A stretch of 64,000 nt of DNA from Clostridia bacterium (GTDB lineage Bacteria > Bacillota > Clostridia > Oscillospirales > CAG-382). The position numbers and the translations under genes were made by a program. Shown piece by piece: positions 34,359 through 43,911 of this stretch (the first letter of the stretch is position 1; every line of letters starts with the position of its first letter). The notes beneath the pieces were generated by a model. It made no database searches, was not told the DNA's origin, and worked only from the letters and a program-made list of their open reading frames with translations. The DNA lies in NCBI GenBank assembly GCA_017456765.1, contig JAFTIR010000039.1, positions 1 to 64,000 of the forward strand. The letters run 5' to 3'.

Positions 34359-35588
34359 ATGAAAAAACTTGTTTCATGTTTACCTGTTGTTGTGTTTTTT
34401 ATTGTGTCGGCATGTTTTCTGACATTTCAGGTGACATATACAATGACAGACAATTTCTGGAAAAGCAGAATAGATGATATGCTCAACACTTCGGGGGCAG
34501 ATATTTCGCAGGGACTGTCGGAATTATCTGAAACTGTCGATAAAAATTATTTGTATCCGTTGGATGAAAAAACGTTGACAGCCGGTGTCATTGAAGGATA
34601 TGTCAAGGCACTTCCTGACAGCTTTTCAATGTACATGGATGAGAACGAGTATCGAAATTATCTTGATTTTGAAAATGTGGTAAGCAATGTTGGTATAGGT
34701 GTGAACACACTTTACGATTCTTCGCTTGACGGTATATGTGTGATAAATGTGTATAAGGGTTCTCCCGCAGAATCTGCAGGAATTGTTCCCGGTGACCTTA
34801 TTGTCGGCGTCAATGGAGTCCAGGTGAAACAGCTTGGTTATTACGGTGTTATGGCTGAGCTTGGTACGGGCAGTGAAAATGAGAAGGTTATTGTCGATGT
34901 CAGGAAAAGGACAGGAACTGACGTATCCTTTACACTTTCCAAAAGTAAGGTGGATGCCAAAAGAATTGAGGGGCAAAAGCTCAAAAACAAAATTGGTCTT
35001 ATTACTATACGGGGATTTGAAACGGGCGACGAAGAAGCCTTCAAGGAAGAAATGCGTTCTCTTATAACCTCGGACTGCGAAAAATTTGTTATAGATGTCA
35101 GAAATAATTCGGGTGGAAACATAGAGACTGTCTCTAAAATACTTGATTTCCTTATGCCGGAGGGAAATATGTTTGCAATTACCGATAAGGCGGGGGCGAA
35201 AAATACAATTATTTCCGATGCCAACTCGGTTCCGTATCCGCTTGCAGTGCTTGTCAATGAAAGGACTGTTTGTGGAGCGGAGGTGTTTGCTTCGGTTTTG
35301 GCATCAGGTGAAACCACAAGACTTTTCGGTGTTCGAACATACGGAAAAGCTTCTAATCAGAGCGTGTTTAAACTTACCGGCGGCGGTGCTGTAAGCCTTT
35401 CAACAACGAAATTTATACCGTCCTCAGAAGCTGATTTTGATATAAACGGTGTCATTCCCGATGAAACGGTTGACCTTTCCGATGATGCAAAGCTTCGTTT
35501 TACGTCGCTTCCGTCAGAGGAAGATGCACAGCTTCAGGCGGCAATAGAGTATCTTAAAACACAGAAACAGACATCAGTAAAGGATTAA
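34359..35588 (+). CDS. S41 (C-terminal processing) peptidase with Cys in the nucleophile position
   Basis: A 409-residue protein with an N-terminal membrane anchor (residues 6-30), a PDZ domain (about 100-170; SPAESAGIVPGDLIVGVNG) and an S41 core. The family nucleophile Ser, three residues before a conserved Glu and 25 before the catalytic Lys, is replaced by Cys305 (TGT at 35271-35273) in RTVCGAEVF. Lys330 and Gln334 (YGKASNQ) are in place. Family members trim exported proteins and hydrolase regulators. GAGGTGCGAG precedes the ATG. Activity as a Cys-Lys enzyme or loss of activity are both possible. Confidence 0.9.
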   Translation: MKKLVSCLPVVVFFIVSACFLTFQVTYTMTDNFWKSRIDDMLNTSGADISQGLSELSETVDKNYLYPLDEKTLTAGVIEGYVKALPDSFSMYMDENEYRNYLDFENVVSNVGIGVNTLYDSSLDGICVINVYKGSPAESAGIVPGDLIVGVNGVQVKQLGYYGVMAELGTGSENEKVIVDVRKRTGTDVSFTLSKSKVDAKRIEGQKLKNKIGLITIRGFETGDEEAFKEEMRSLITSDCEKFVIDVRNNSGGNIETVSKILDFLMPEGNMFAITDKAGAKNTIISDANSVPYPLAVLVNERTVCGAEVFASVLASGETTRLFGVRTYGKASNQSVFKLTGGGAVSLSTTKFIPSSEADFDINGVIPDETVDLSDDAKLRFTSLPSEEDAQLQAAIEYLKTQKQTSVKD

Positions 35589-35632
35589 ATGATACAATTT
35601 TTTCCAATAACCGTATTTTCGACAAAATGCTC

Positions 35633-35661
35633 TGTACAAATGTGGTATTGTATGTTATAAT
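35633..35661 (+). promoter_or_regulatory. Promoter of rlmB
   Basis: TGTACA, 17-base spacer, TATAAT. Confidence 0.6.
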
Positions 35662-35704
35662 TAAGTGAAAAATGTACGAAAAAACTGTTTGAAAAAGGAA
35701 GATT

Positions 35705-36565
35705 ATGAGTAATAACAGATTGGTTGGCAAAAAAAAGGATCATAAAGGTGCAAACGGCAAAAAAGGCTTCTACGCCGAAAGCCGCAGGGGCACAAAACAG
35801 TATAATGACGGAAACGGCTATGAGGAAGGGCTTGAAAACGGCTCTGTTCCCGGAAGAAATGCTGTAAGAGAACTGCTGAAATCGGGAAGAACTGTTGAAA
35901 AAATTTATGTGCAGAGCGGAGAACGGGAAGGCTCAATTACCGTTCTTGCGGCAGAAGCAATAAAAAGAGGAATTCCTCTTATCGAGGTTGAAAAGGCAAA
36001 GCTCGATAAGCTCTGCGGTTATGAACAGCATCAGGGAATTGTTGCGATTGCTTCCGAAAAAGAGTATGTTGAAATTGAAGATGTGCTTAAGATTGCCGAG
36101 GACAGAGGCGAAAAGCCGCTTATAGTAATTGCGGATAACGTATCGGATCCTCACAATCTTGGCGCGATTATACGCTGTGCTGAGGGCGCAGGCGCCCATG
36201 GCGTTGTTATCCCAAAAAGACGAAGTGCGTGTATTACACCTGCGGTTGCAAAGGCGAGTGCCGGTGCGACGGAGCATCTTGCGTGTGTTAAATGTGTAAA
36301 TGTTACCGAAACAATAAAAAAACTCAAAGAATACGGTCTCTGGGTGTTTGCCGCTGAGGCTGACGGTGAGGATTATACCAAGGTTGACTATACGATACCT
36401 TGTGCTATTGTTGTTGGCAGTGAAGAAAACGGTGTTTCGGCACTTGTAAAGAAAAACTGCGACTATATTGTTTCTCTTCCCATGAGAGGAAATGTAAATT
36501 CGTTAAATGTTTCGACTGCTGCTGCTGTGCTTCTTTATGAGGCAATAAGGCAGAGGGGTTATTAA
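35705..36565 (+). CDS. rlmB: 23S rRNA (guanosine-2251-2'-O)-methyltransferase family protein
   Basis: A 286-residue TrmH-type SPOUT methyltransferase. A basic N-terminal extension of about 45 residues precedes PGRNAVRELLKSGRTVEKIYV, the substrate-binding domain. The knot domain has IADNVSDPHNLGAIIRCAEGAGAHGVVIPKR, VVGSEENGVSALV and LPMRGNVNSLNVSTAAAVLLYE. AAAAGGAAG precedes the ATG. It is followed closely by the pseudo-ATPase gene. Confidence 0.92.
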   Translation: MSNNRLVGKKKDHKGANGKKGFYAESRRGTKQYNDGNGYEEGLENGSVPGRNAVRELLKSGRTVEKIYVQSGEREGSITVLAAEAIKRGIPLIEVEKAKLDKLCGYEQHQGIVAIASEKEYVEIEDVLKIAEDRGEKPLIVIADNVSDPHNLGAIIRCAEGAGAHGVVIPKRRSACITPAVAKASAGATEHLACVKCVNVTETIKKLKEYGLWVFAAEADGEDYTKVDYTIPCAIVVGSEENGVSALVKKNCDYIVSLPMRGNVNSLNVSTAAAVLLYEAIRQRGY

Positions 36566-36582
36566 ATAGAACAGGAGGTCAA

Positions 36583-39069
36583 ATGATGCAGAACAACACA
36601 GATTCCATGAACAAAACAAAAGAAATACCGGGAGTACGTGCCAATGAAAATGTGCAGGAACAAGAAGTACGCACCGATGTTCATGAGGACCAGCAGAGCC
36701 TTTTTGATGCGGAAAACGCTTTTTCCGAATCAATACTTGTCGAAAAGGATATTGTTGAAATAAACTCGTCGGAAACCAAAGAAAAGGCTGCGCATAATAG
36801 CGGAGATACGGCGGTGTTTGATTTGCCTGAAAAGAACACAGAAGAAAAAGATGTTTCGGTCAAAGAACTTCAGGACTCTGCTAAAGACTATTACGATGCG
36901 ACTCATTCCGATAGTATAGAAGAAAAAGTCAATGAGCTTTGCAAGCTCGCTGACAAAGGATTCGGTGAAGACGAAACCGAAGGTTTTGTTGTTGAAAAGT
37001 CGGAAGTTGTCATTGATGAAAAAAAGAAGAAAAAGGACAGAAAGCTGCGACGCCGTGGAGTTATTCTTGACGATGACATGGAGATGCTTTCGGGCGGTCT
37101 TGTTTCGACGGCTGTGTCGGAGGAACAGGCTTTCGAAGATGTAAAAACCTGGAATCCGAACCAAGAAAACGAAATAGATACAGATGAGCCTGTGCTTTCG
37201 GAAGAGCGGGGTGTTGAACACAAAAATCCGCTTGGAATTTATGATGAAACCGATAATGAGAATGAGGAAGAATCCGAAGAGGATAAGCTGATAAAGGCAC
37301 TCGGAGGTTCAAAAAAGCATTTTAAGACATTTGAAGCTGTATTTGGCGATGATGAGCCTGAGGTGGAATATACCGACAGAAATCAGGAGGCAACTATTCT
37401 CAAGGATCTAAGGAAGGGTGCTATATTATCGGCGGTGTCCGTTGTTCTTACTTTCATTGCAACAGCAATTTGTTTTTATTTTGAATTTGCTGCAGGCACA
37501 AAGCTTGCACATCCTGCATTTTTTGAGGCGGGCAAATTCGGCGTAACATATTCAATGAGTATGCTCCAGATAATGTTTATCTGTGTAATTTTCAACCTTG
37601 ATGGTATGAGAAGAGCATTTAAGGGACTGAGACCTGCCAAGCCTTCAGCAGAAGGTTTCTGTGCGGCGGCAGTGGTTGTGTGTACCGTACATAGCGTACT
37701 TTCTGCGATACTTGTGTCTCACAGCACAGAACTCAAATCCTTCTGCTCGGTCGGATGCCTGTCATTGCTGTTCCTTTCGGTAAACAGCTTCATTAAGGCA
37801 CATACATCCCTTACTGCGTTTTGCTTTGCTGCCTCAAAGGCTCCGAAATATTCGTCTGTTGATCTTGACGTGGCTTCTGGAGAAGCCAAAGCCTTTGAAA
37901 AGTACCTTGACAAAGAAACATCACTTTTCACAGTAGGAAAGAGTGATTTTGTAGACGGATTTTTCAAAAAATGTATGTCAGTACCCAAAGCCTCAAAGAA
38001 TACTCTGAAACTTGTGCTTTTGGGATTATTTGTAGCGATTGTGACAGGCGTTGTATGCGGAGTAATCAAGGGAGCATATTCCGGCGTGTGTACATTTACG
38101 GTAGTATGTCTTGCATCTTTCCCTGCAAACGCGCTTATTTCAACGGCACTTCCGTTTTTTGCAGCCTCATCAAAGGCTAAAAAAACACAGACTGCATACA
38201 TAGGTGAAGCGGCATGCGATGTGTATGAGAGCGCGGGAGTTATATCCTTTGACGACACAGAAGTTTTTCCTGCCAAGAGTGTTAAGGTGTCCAGCATAAG
38301 AACGTATGGAGATAACCGTATTGACAAGGTGATTCTTTATATGGCAAGAATTTTTGACAAGGTTGAGGGACCTCTTTCGTTTGTTTTTGCAAATTCGGTG
38401 CAGAGTCTTGAAGACCGCGATATGGATGTGCAGATTTCAGAGCATTTTTCTGACGGAATCAGTGCCAAGGTTGATACAAGAGAGGTTCTTGTGGGAACGG
38501 ACAACTTCATGAGACTTTATGATGTTGAAACACCCCTTGATAATATTGATGAATCGTTTACACGCTCGCTTGGAAGTATAATGTATATGGCGGTAGACGG
38601 AAAGCTCGCGGCGAAATTCTACATTAAGTATACGATGTCCAGAAACTTCGAGCCTATTTTGAGAGCATTTTATGATGCAGGTATCTGTGTTGGTATAAAA
38701 ACGCATGATCCGTGTATTACAAATGAAATTGTTTGCGGAAACCTTAAGGGTAGCAATTATCCCGTTTCTGTTATAAAGAAGCATGACGAAAAGCAGGAAA
38801 ATGACGGTATTGCAAAGAGTACGGAGGGAGCAATCATTTCACTTTCCGGCACACACAATTTCCTTAAGGGCTTTATCAGACTTGATAATCTGAGAAATGT
38901 ATACCGTTCCAACACGATTATCAGTATTTTCTCGGCTATTGCAGGCGCTCTTCTGTCTGCATTTATGAGTGTTACGGGATTCTTTGGAATGGGAATAGTT
39001 ACGTTGATTGCATTCCAGCTTGTATGGTGTATTCCTACCGTTCTGTTCTCATTATTGTCAAAAAAATAA
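36583..39069 (+). CDS. Large acidic-N-terminus membrane protein resembling a degenerate P-type ATPase
   Basis: An 828-residue protein. Residues 1-270 are acidic and low in complexity apart from a basic KKKKKDRKLRRR patch near 147-158. Helices follow at about 283-305 and up to about 530. LASFPANALISTALPFF stands where P1-type ATPases have the CPCALGLATP helix; AGVISFDDTEVFP stands where FDKTGTLT would be (Asp557 kept, Lys and Gly lost); an N-domain-like part follows, then KTHDP (707-709) in place of TGD, and the GDG loop is missing. Two helices end the protein. It should not pump. AGGAGGTC precedes the ATG. Role unknown. Confidence 0.7.
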   Translation: MMQNNTDSMNKTKEIPGVRANENVQEQEVRTDVHEDQQSLFDAENAFSESILVEKDIVEINSSETKEKAAHNSGDTAVFDLPEKNTEEKDVSVKELQDSAKDYYDATHSDSIEEKVNELCKLADKGFGEDETEGFVVEKSEVVIDEKKKKKDRKLRRRGVILDDDMEMLSGGLVSTAVSEEQAFEDVKTWNPNQENEIDTDEPVLSEERGVEHKNPLGIYDETDNENEEESEEDKLIKALGGSKKHFKTFEAVFGDDEPEVEYTDRNQEATILKDLRKGAILSAVSVVLTFIATAICFYFEFAAGTKLAHPAFFEAGKFGVTYSMSMLQIMFICVIFNLDGMRRAFKGLRPAKPSAEGFCAAAVVVCTVHSVLSAILVSHSTELKSFCSVGCLSLLFLSVNSFIKAHTSLTAFCFAASKAPKYSSVDLDVASGEAKAFEKYLDKETSLFTVGKSDFVDGFFKKCMSVPKASKNTLKLVLLGLFVAIVTGVVCGVIKGAYSGVCTFTVVCLASFPANALISTALPFFAASSKAKKTQTAYIGEAACDVYESAGVISFDDTEVFPAKSVKVSSIRTYGDNRIDKVILYMARIFDKVEGPLSFVFANSVQSLEDRDMDVQISEHFSDGISAKVDTREVLVGTDNFMRLYDVETPLDNIDESFTRSLGSIMYMAVDGKLAAKFYIKYTMSRNFEPILRAFYDAGICVGIKTHDPCITNEIVCGNLKGSNYPVSVIKKHDEKQENDGIAKSTEGAIISLSGTHNFLKGFIRLDNLRNVYRSNTIISIFSAIAGALLSAFMSVTGFFGMGIVTLIAFQLVWCIPTVLFSLLSKK

Positions 39070-39080
39070 GGTAAATAAGA

Positions 39081-39108
39081 AATCCGCCGTTTTTACGGCG
39101 GATTTTTG
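39081..39108 (+). terminator. Terminator after the P-type-ATPase-like gene
   Basis: AATCCGCCG and CGGCGGATT hairpin followed by TTTTTG. Confidence 0.85.
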
Positions 39109-39116
39109 CACGCAAA

Positions 39117-39145
39117 AAATCGACACCGATAAGGTGTCGATTTCT
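39117..39145 (-). terminator. Terminator of glnN
   Basis: AAATCGACACC and GGTGTCGATTT form a hairpin with T-run on the minus strand. Confidence 0.85.
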
Positions 39146-39146
39146 T

Positions 39147-41237
39147 TTATATGTTGAAAAGTAATTCGCTGTATGTGGGAACAGGCCAGATTGTCTTGGG
39201 TACATGAGGCTCGATTTCATCAACGATTTCACGCATATTCTGCATGATTTCAAATATTTCATTTCGGAAGTATTCCGCTTTCTTGAGGGCATCGAAATCC
39301 TTCGGAACATTCTTGACATTATGTTCAAGAACCTTGCCTGTTTCGTAAAGCTTTTTGTTGAGAGAGGAAATCTTCGTAAGAAGCTCGGTTTCGGGGGTTG
39401 AATCAATAAAGTCTCCCACAGCCTTCTTTGCAGCGATGTCTCTTGCAAGATGTGCAGAGTATTCACAAATCGCCGGAATAATCTGCTTTTTCATCATGTC
39501 AACAAATGTGCGCGCCTCAATGTTGATTGTCTTTGAATATGTCTCAAGAAGAATTTCAAGACGGGAGTGCATTTCTGCTTCGCAGAATACCTTGTGAGAA
39601 GTAAAAAGCTCTATGTTCTGTTTGTCGACAAAGTGGGGGAGCGCTTCAACCGTATTTGCATAGTTGTGAAGTCCGCGTTTCTTAGCTTCTTCCTTCCATT
39701 CGTCGCTGTAACAGTTGCCGTTGTATATAATCCTCTTGTGAGCCTTGATTGTTTTTCTTATAAGCTCGTTGAGTGCCTTGGGGAAATCCGACGCCTTTTC
39801 GAGTTCATCGGCAAACTGTCTGAGCTCCTCAGCGACAATTGTGTTAAGAACAATGTTGGGGTCGGAAATCGACTGCGAAGAGCCGAGCATTCTGAACTCG
39901 AACTTGTTGCCTGTAAATGCAAAAGGACTTGTTCTGTTTCTGTCGGTTGTGTCCTTTGTGAATGTGGGAAGCACGTGAACGCCGATTTCCATTTTCTGCT
40001 TTTCAGCTCCGCCGTAGCTCTTGCCCGATTCGATTGCCGAAAGGATAGCCTCAAGCTCGTCCCCGATGAACATGGAAACGATTGCGGGAGGAGCTTCGCC
40101 TGCACCGAGTCTGTGATCATTTCCTGCGGATGCAACTGAAATCCTGAGTAAATCCTGATATTCGTCAACCGCTTTGATAACCGCAACGAGGAAGAGCAGG
40201 AACTGTGCATTTTCGTGGGGCGTTTTGCCTGCCTTGAGAAGACTTTCGCCGGTATCTGCGTTTATTGACCAGTTGTTGTGCTTGCCGCTTCCGTTAACGC
40301 CTGCAAAAGGCTTTTCATGAAGAAGGCAAACAAGTCCGTGCTTGTCGGCAACCTTTCTCATGATTTCCATAATGAGCTGATTGTGGTCGGTTGCAATGTT
40401 GGTGCTCGAGAATATGGGAGCAAGCTCATGCTGTGCGGGAGCCGCCTCGTTGTGCTTTGTCTTTGAGAGAACGCCGAGCTTCCACAGTTCCTCGTCAAGC
40501 TCCTTCATGAACGCAGCAATTCTCGGCTTGATTGTACCAAAGTAGTGGTCGTCCATTTCCTGCCCCTTAGGGGGATTAGCACCGAAAAGTGTTCTTCCGC
40601 AGAAAATGAGGTCCTCTCTTTTGTTAAAGCTTTCTTTGTCAACAATGAAGTATTCCTGTTCTGCACCTGCCGAAGAAACAACACGCTTGACTGTATTGTT
40701 GCCAAAAAGGCGAAGTATACGAAGAGACTGTTCGTTGATTGCTTCCATAGAGTGAAGAAGAGGTGTCTTTTTGTCAAGAGCTTCTCCACCGTAGGAACAG
40801 AATACTGTTGGTATGTAGAGCGAGCCGTCCTTTACAAAGGCGTAGCTTGTGGGGTCCCATGCGGTGTAACCTCTTGCCTCAAAGGTGGCTCTGAGACCTC
40901 CCGAGGGGAAACTCGAAGCATCCGTCTCTCCCTTTATAAGCTCCTTGCCGGAAAATTCCATAATTACATGGCTGGGGGAGATGGGGGTGATAAAGCTGTC
41001 GTGCTTCTCGGCGGTAATGCCTGTAAGAGGTTGGAACCAGTGTGTGAAGTGGGTGGCTCCGTGTTCGACAGCCCAGTCCTTCATGGCGTTTGCAACAACA
41101 TTTGCAACACTCTTGTCAAGGTCTTCGCCGTCTTCTATTGTCTTGCGTAAGGATTTGTATACATCCTTTGGTAATTTGTCACGCATTACATCGTCGTTAA
41201 AAACGTTTGATGCAAAAATTTCGGGTACTGATGTCAT
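39147..41237 (-). CDS. glnN: Type III glutamine synthetase
   Basis: A 696-residue enzyme, the length of GSIII rather than the 450 residues of GSI. It has [31 protein letters not shown], the ammonia/ATP-site motif [14 protein letters not shown] and [16 protein letters not shown]. It makes glutamine from glutamate and ammonia and is the main ammonia-assimilating enzyme in many gut anaerobes. AAAGGAAAC precedes the ATG. It is a single-gene unit with a palindrome next to its promoter. Codon use indicates high expression. Confidence 0.97.
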   Translation of the reverse strand: MTSVPEIFASNVFNDDVMRDKLPKDVYKSLRKTIEDGEDLDKSVANVVANAMKDWAVEHGATHFTHWFQPLTGITAEKHDSFITPISPSHVIMEFSGKELIKGETDASSFPSGGLRATFEARGYTAWDPTSYAFVKDGSLYIPTVFCSYGGEALDKKTPLLHSMEAINEQSLRILRLFGNNTVKRVVSSAGAEQEYFIVDKESFNKREDLIFCGRTLFGANPPKGQEMDDHYFGTIKPRIAAFMKELDEELWKLGVLSKTKHNEAAPAQHELAPIFSSTNIATDHNQLIMEIMRKVADKHGLVCLLHEKPFAGVNGSGKHNNWSINADTGESLLKAGKTPHENAQFLLFLVAVIKAVDEYQDLLRISVASAGNDHRLGAGEAPPAIVSMFIGDELEAILSAIESGKSYGGAEKQKMEIGVHVLPTFTKDTTDRNRTSPFAFTGNKFEFRMLGSSQSISDPNIVLNTIVAEELRQFADELEKASDFPKALNELIRKTIKAHKRIIYNGNCYSDEWKEEAKKRGLHNYANTVEALPHFVDKQNIELFTSHKVFCEAEMHSRLEILLETYSKTINIEARTFVDMMKKQIIPAICEYSAHLARDIAAKKAVGDFIDSTPETELLTKISSLNKKLYETGKVLEHNVKNVPKDFDALKKAEYFRNEIFEIMQNMREIVDEIEPHVPKTIWPVPTYSELLFNI

Positions 41238-41279
41238 GTTTTTTGTTTCCTTTCATGGAATAATACCTATACATAATAT

Positions 41280-41308
41280 ATAATACACTTAAAAGTATAA
41301 AAAGTCAA
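41280..41308 (-). promoter_or_regulatory. Promoter of glnN
   Basis: Minus strand TTGACT, 17-base spacer, TATTAT. Confidence 0.75.
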
Positions 41309-41324
41309 GTTACACAAGTGTAAC
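41309..41324. promoter_or_regulatory. Palindrome abutting the glnN -35 box
   Basis: GTTACAC-AA-GTGTAAC, perfect seven-base arms, immediately upstream of the -35. It recalls but does not match the GlnR consensus (TGTnA-N7-TnACA). Confidence 0.55.
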
Positions 41325-41378
41325 AAAGAATGTTTTTTCGTGTTGGTGAGTGAGGTGATGTTATTTTTTCAAAATCTA

Positions 41379-41407
41379 TTGACAAAATTGCAAAAAAGTT
41401 GTATAAT
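41379..41407 (+). promoter_or_regulatory. Promoter of the serS T-box transcript
   Basis: TTGACA, 17-base spacer, TATAAT, a full consensus. Confidence 0.9.
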
Positions 41408-41411
41408 TCAA

Positions 41412-41632
41412 ACACTCATATGGCGTTGACGGAAAAAATGCAGACTTGATTTCTTTTGGAGAGAGTTGCACCATGGCTGGAAGTGCGACAAAGAGATGCT
41501 GTTTTCCATTCCCGAGCTTCTTATGATGAGTAAGACGCAGACCAGCGTTACGGGCGAGAGTTAAACACAAGGTGGTACCGTGTGAAGTTTTGCACCCTTG
41601 ATTCTTTCGTTGGAATCATGGGCTTTTTTATT
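41412..41632 (+). promoter_or_regulatory. T-box leader of serS with terminator
   Basis: About 220 bases between a consensus promoter and serS. The T-box core GGTGGTACCG is at 41571-41580, preceded by a GTAAGACGC/GCGTTAC stem, and followed by the terminator hairpin CCCTTGATTC/GAATCATGGG with a T-run (41593-41632). Uncharged seryl-tRNA should favour the antiterminator. The specifier codon was not resolved by eye. Confidence 0.9.
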
Positions 41633-41675
41633 TAGTGTTCAAAAAATAATATACATTCCAAAAGGAGAAAAGAAA

Positions 41676-42962
41676 ATGTTAGACTTAAAGTTTGTCAGAG
41701 AAAACCCCGAAATCGTAAAGCAGAATATCAGAAATAAGTTCCAGGAAAATAAGCTCCCCCTTGTTGACGAGGTAATAGAGCTTGATATTAAGGACAGAGC
41801 CTTAAAGCAGGAAGCTGAGGCAATCAGAGCCGACAGAAATAAATACTCGAAGCAGATTGGTATGCTCATGGGTCAGGGAAAGCGCGAAGAAGCGGAAGAA
41901 ATGAAGAGACTTGTTACAGAACAGGCAGATAAAATGGCGGCACTCGAAGCAGAAGAAGCACAGATTGCAGAGCGCATCAAGGTTATTATGATGACTATTC
42001 CCAACATCATCGATCCCAGTGTTCCGATAGGCAAGGACGACTCCGAAAACGTTGAAGTTCAGAGATACGGCGAGCCTGTAACTCCCGACTTTGAAATTCC
42101 CTATCATACAGATATTTTCGAAAGGTTTGAAGGTATTGACCTTGACTCTGCAAGAAAGGTTGCAGGAAACGGCTTTTACTACCTTCAGGGTGATGTTGCA
42201 AGAATTCACTCTGCTGTTATTTCCTATGCAAGAGATTTCATGATCAACCGCGGATTCACTTATTGTATCCCTCCCTTTATGATCAGAAGCGAAGTTGTAA
42301 CGGGTGTTATGTCCTTTGCCGAAATGGATGCCATGATGTATAAGATTGAGGGAGAGGACCTCTACCTTATCGGTACAAGTGAACATTCCATGATTGGTAA
42401 GTTTATTGACACGATAATCCCGGAAGAAAAGCTTCCCTATACTCTTACCAGCTATTCTCCTTGCTTCCGTAAGGAAAAAGGCGCGCATGGTATTGAAGAA
42501 AGAGGAGTTTACCGTATCCACCAGTTTGAAAAACAGGAAATGATTGTTGTATGTAAGCCTGAAGACAGTATGGCATGGTACGATAAACTCTGGCAGAATA
42601 CAGTTGACCTTTTCCGTAGCCTCGATATTCCCGTAAGAACACTTGAGTGCTGCTCCGGCGACCTTGCTGACCTTAAGGTTAAGAGTGTTGACGTTGAGGC
42701 GTGGAGTCCCAGACAGCAGAAGTACTTTGAAGTAGGCTCATGCTCAAATCTTGGCGATGCTCAGGCAAGAAGACTCAAGATAAGAGTAAACGGCAAGGAC
42801 GGAAAGTACTTTGCTCATACCCTTAACAATACAGTTGTTGCTCCTCCCAGAATGCTCATTGCTTTCTTTGAAAACAACCTTCAGGCTGACGGTTCCGTAA
42901 GAATACCCGAGGCTCTCAGACCTTACATGGGCGGAATGGAAAAGATTGTTCCCAAAAATTGA
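41676..42962 (+). CDS. serS: Serine-tRNA ligase
   Basis: A 428-residue class II aminoacyl-tRNA synthetase. It starts MLDLKFVRENPEIVKQN, has the N-terminal tRNA-binding coiled coil (about residues 30-100), then motif 2 (CFRKEKGAHGIEERGVYRIHQFEKQE) and motif 3 (PPRMLIAFFENN). It charges tRNA-Ser with serine. The ATG at 41676 is preceded by AAAGGAG; a start at 41598 would lie in the T-box terminator. nadA follows two bases after the stop. Confidence 0.97.
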   Translation: MLDLKFVRENPEIVKQNIRNKFQENKLPLVDEVIELDIKDRALKQEAEAIRADRNKYSKQIGMLMGQGKREEAEEMKRLVTEQADKMAALEAEEAQIAERIKVIMMTIPNIIDPSVPIGKDDSENVEVQRYGEPVTPDFEIPYHTDIFERFEGIDLDSARKVAGNGFYYLQGDVARIHSAVISYARDFMINRGFTYCIPPFMIRSEVVTGVMSFAEMDAMMYKIEGEDLYLIGTSEHSMIGKFIDTIIPEEKLPYTLTSYSPCFRKEKGAHGIEERGVYRIHQFEKQEMIVVCKPEDSMAWYDKLWQNTVDLFRSLDIPVRTLECCSGDLADLKVKSVDVEAWSPRQQKYFEVGSCSNLGDAQARRLKIRVNGKDGKYFAHTLNNTVVAPPRMLIAFFENNLQADGSVRIPEALRPYMGGMEKIVPKN

Positions 42963-42964
42963 TT

Positions 42965-43879
42965 ATGAAGATAAGAGAAATTCAGGACGAAATACTGCGT
43001 CTTAAAAATGAAAAAGACGTATGTATTCTCGCCCATAGCTATCAAACTCCCGATATATGCGAAATCGCCGATTTTGTAGGGGATTCCTATGCCCTCAGTG
43101 TAAAAGCGCAGGGGGTACAGAATAAAAATGTGCTTATGTGCGGCGTGCGCTTTATGGCTGAAACGGCGAAGATTTTGTCTCCCGAAAAGAGAGTTTTCCT
43201 TTCCCATAAAGACGCAGGCTGTCCCATGGCGGAGCAGTTTACAAAAGACTATATCCTTGCCCATAAAAAGCGGTTTCCCGACCATAAGATTGTGGCATAT
43301 ATCAATACAACGGCAGAACTTAAAACGGTGTGCGATGTGTGCGTAACAAGCTCGTCGGCGCTTAAAATCGTAAAGAATATGAGTGCCGATAAGATTTTGT
43401 TTATACCCGACATCAACCTTGGTTCGTATATTGCAGAAAACTGTCCCGAAAAGGATGTGCAGTTGCTTCGCGGAGGATGTCCCATTCACGGTGACATAAA
43501 AGAGGAAGAGGTGCTTTCTGCAAAGAAAGAACACCCCGAAGCACTTTTTCTCGTTCATCCCGAATGTGCGCTTGATGTCACAAAGCACGCCGACATGGTT
43601 GGCTCAACGAAGGACATAATGGATTTTGCAAGACAAAGTGATGCGTCGGAATTTATTATCGGCACAGAAAACAGTATTGCAGAGCATTTAAGTCTTGAGA
43701 TGCCAGAAAAGAAGTTCTATACTCTTTCCAAAAACTTCATCTGTCCCGACATGAAGCTGACGACACTTACGAATGTGCTTGATTTTTTGAAAACAGGTAA
43801 GGGTGAAGAAATTGTGCTTGATGAAGATACACTCGCAAAGGCAAGGCATTGCATTGATGAGATGTTGAGATTGGGTTAA
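42965..43879 (+). CDS. nadA: Quinolinate synthase
   Basis: A 304-residue enzyme that condenses iminoaspartate with dihydroxyacetone phosphate to quinolinate for NAD. The three 4Fe-4S ligands are visible in MCGVRFMAETAKIL, VHPECALDV and ICPDMKLTTL, along with AHSYQTPDICEIADFVGDSY at the N-terminus. It begins two bases after serS and so is probably under the same T-box. nadB and nadC, the usual neighbours, are not in the window. No strong ribosome binding site is seen, so coupling to serS translation is likely. Confidence 0.95.
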   Translation: MKIREIQDEILRLKNEKDVCILAHSYQTPDICEIADFVGDSYALSVKAQGVQNKNVLMCGVRFMAETAKILSPEKRVFLSHKDAGCPMAEQFTKDYILAHKKRFPDHKIVAYINTTAELKTVCDVCVTSSSALKIVKNMSADKILFIPDINLGSYIAENCPEKDVQLLRGGCPIHGDIKEEEVLSAKKEHPEALFLVHPECALDVTKHADMVGSTKDIMDFARQSDASEFIIGTENSIAEHLSLEMPEKKFYTLSKNFICPDMKLTTLTNVLDFLKTGKGEEIVLDEDTLAKARHCIDEMLRLG

Positions 43880-43911
43880 AATACAGATAAGACTAACGGA
43901 GGTTTTTTACC

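Noticed and set aside
39567-40139. Plus-strand frame opposite glnN
   Set aside because: glnN is unmistakable and covers it fully; the frame has no ribosome binding site and atypical composition.
41309-41324. Palindrome called as a standard GlnR box
   Set aside because: The consensus needs seven bases between half sites and TGTnA/TnACA ends; here the spacing is eight and one end does not match, so it is reported only as a candidate site.
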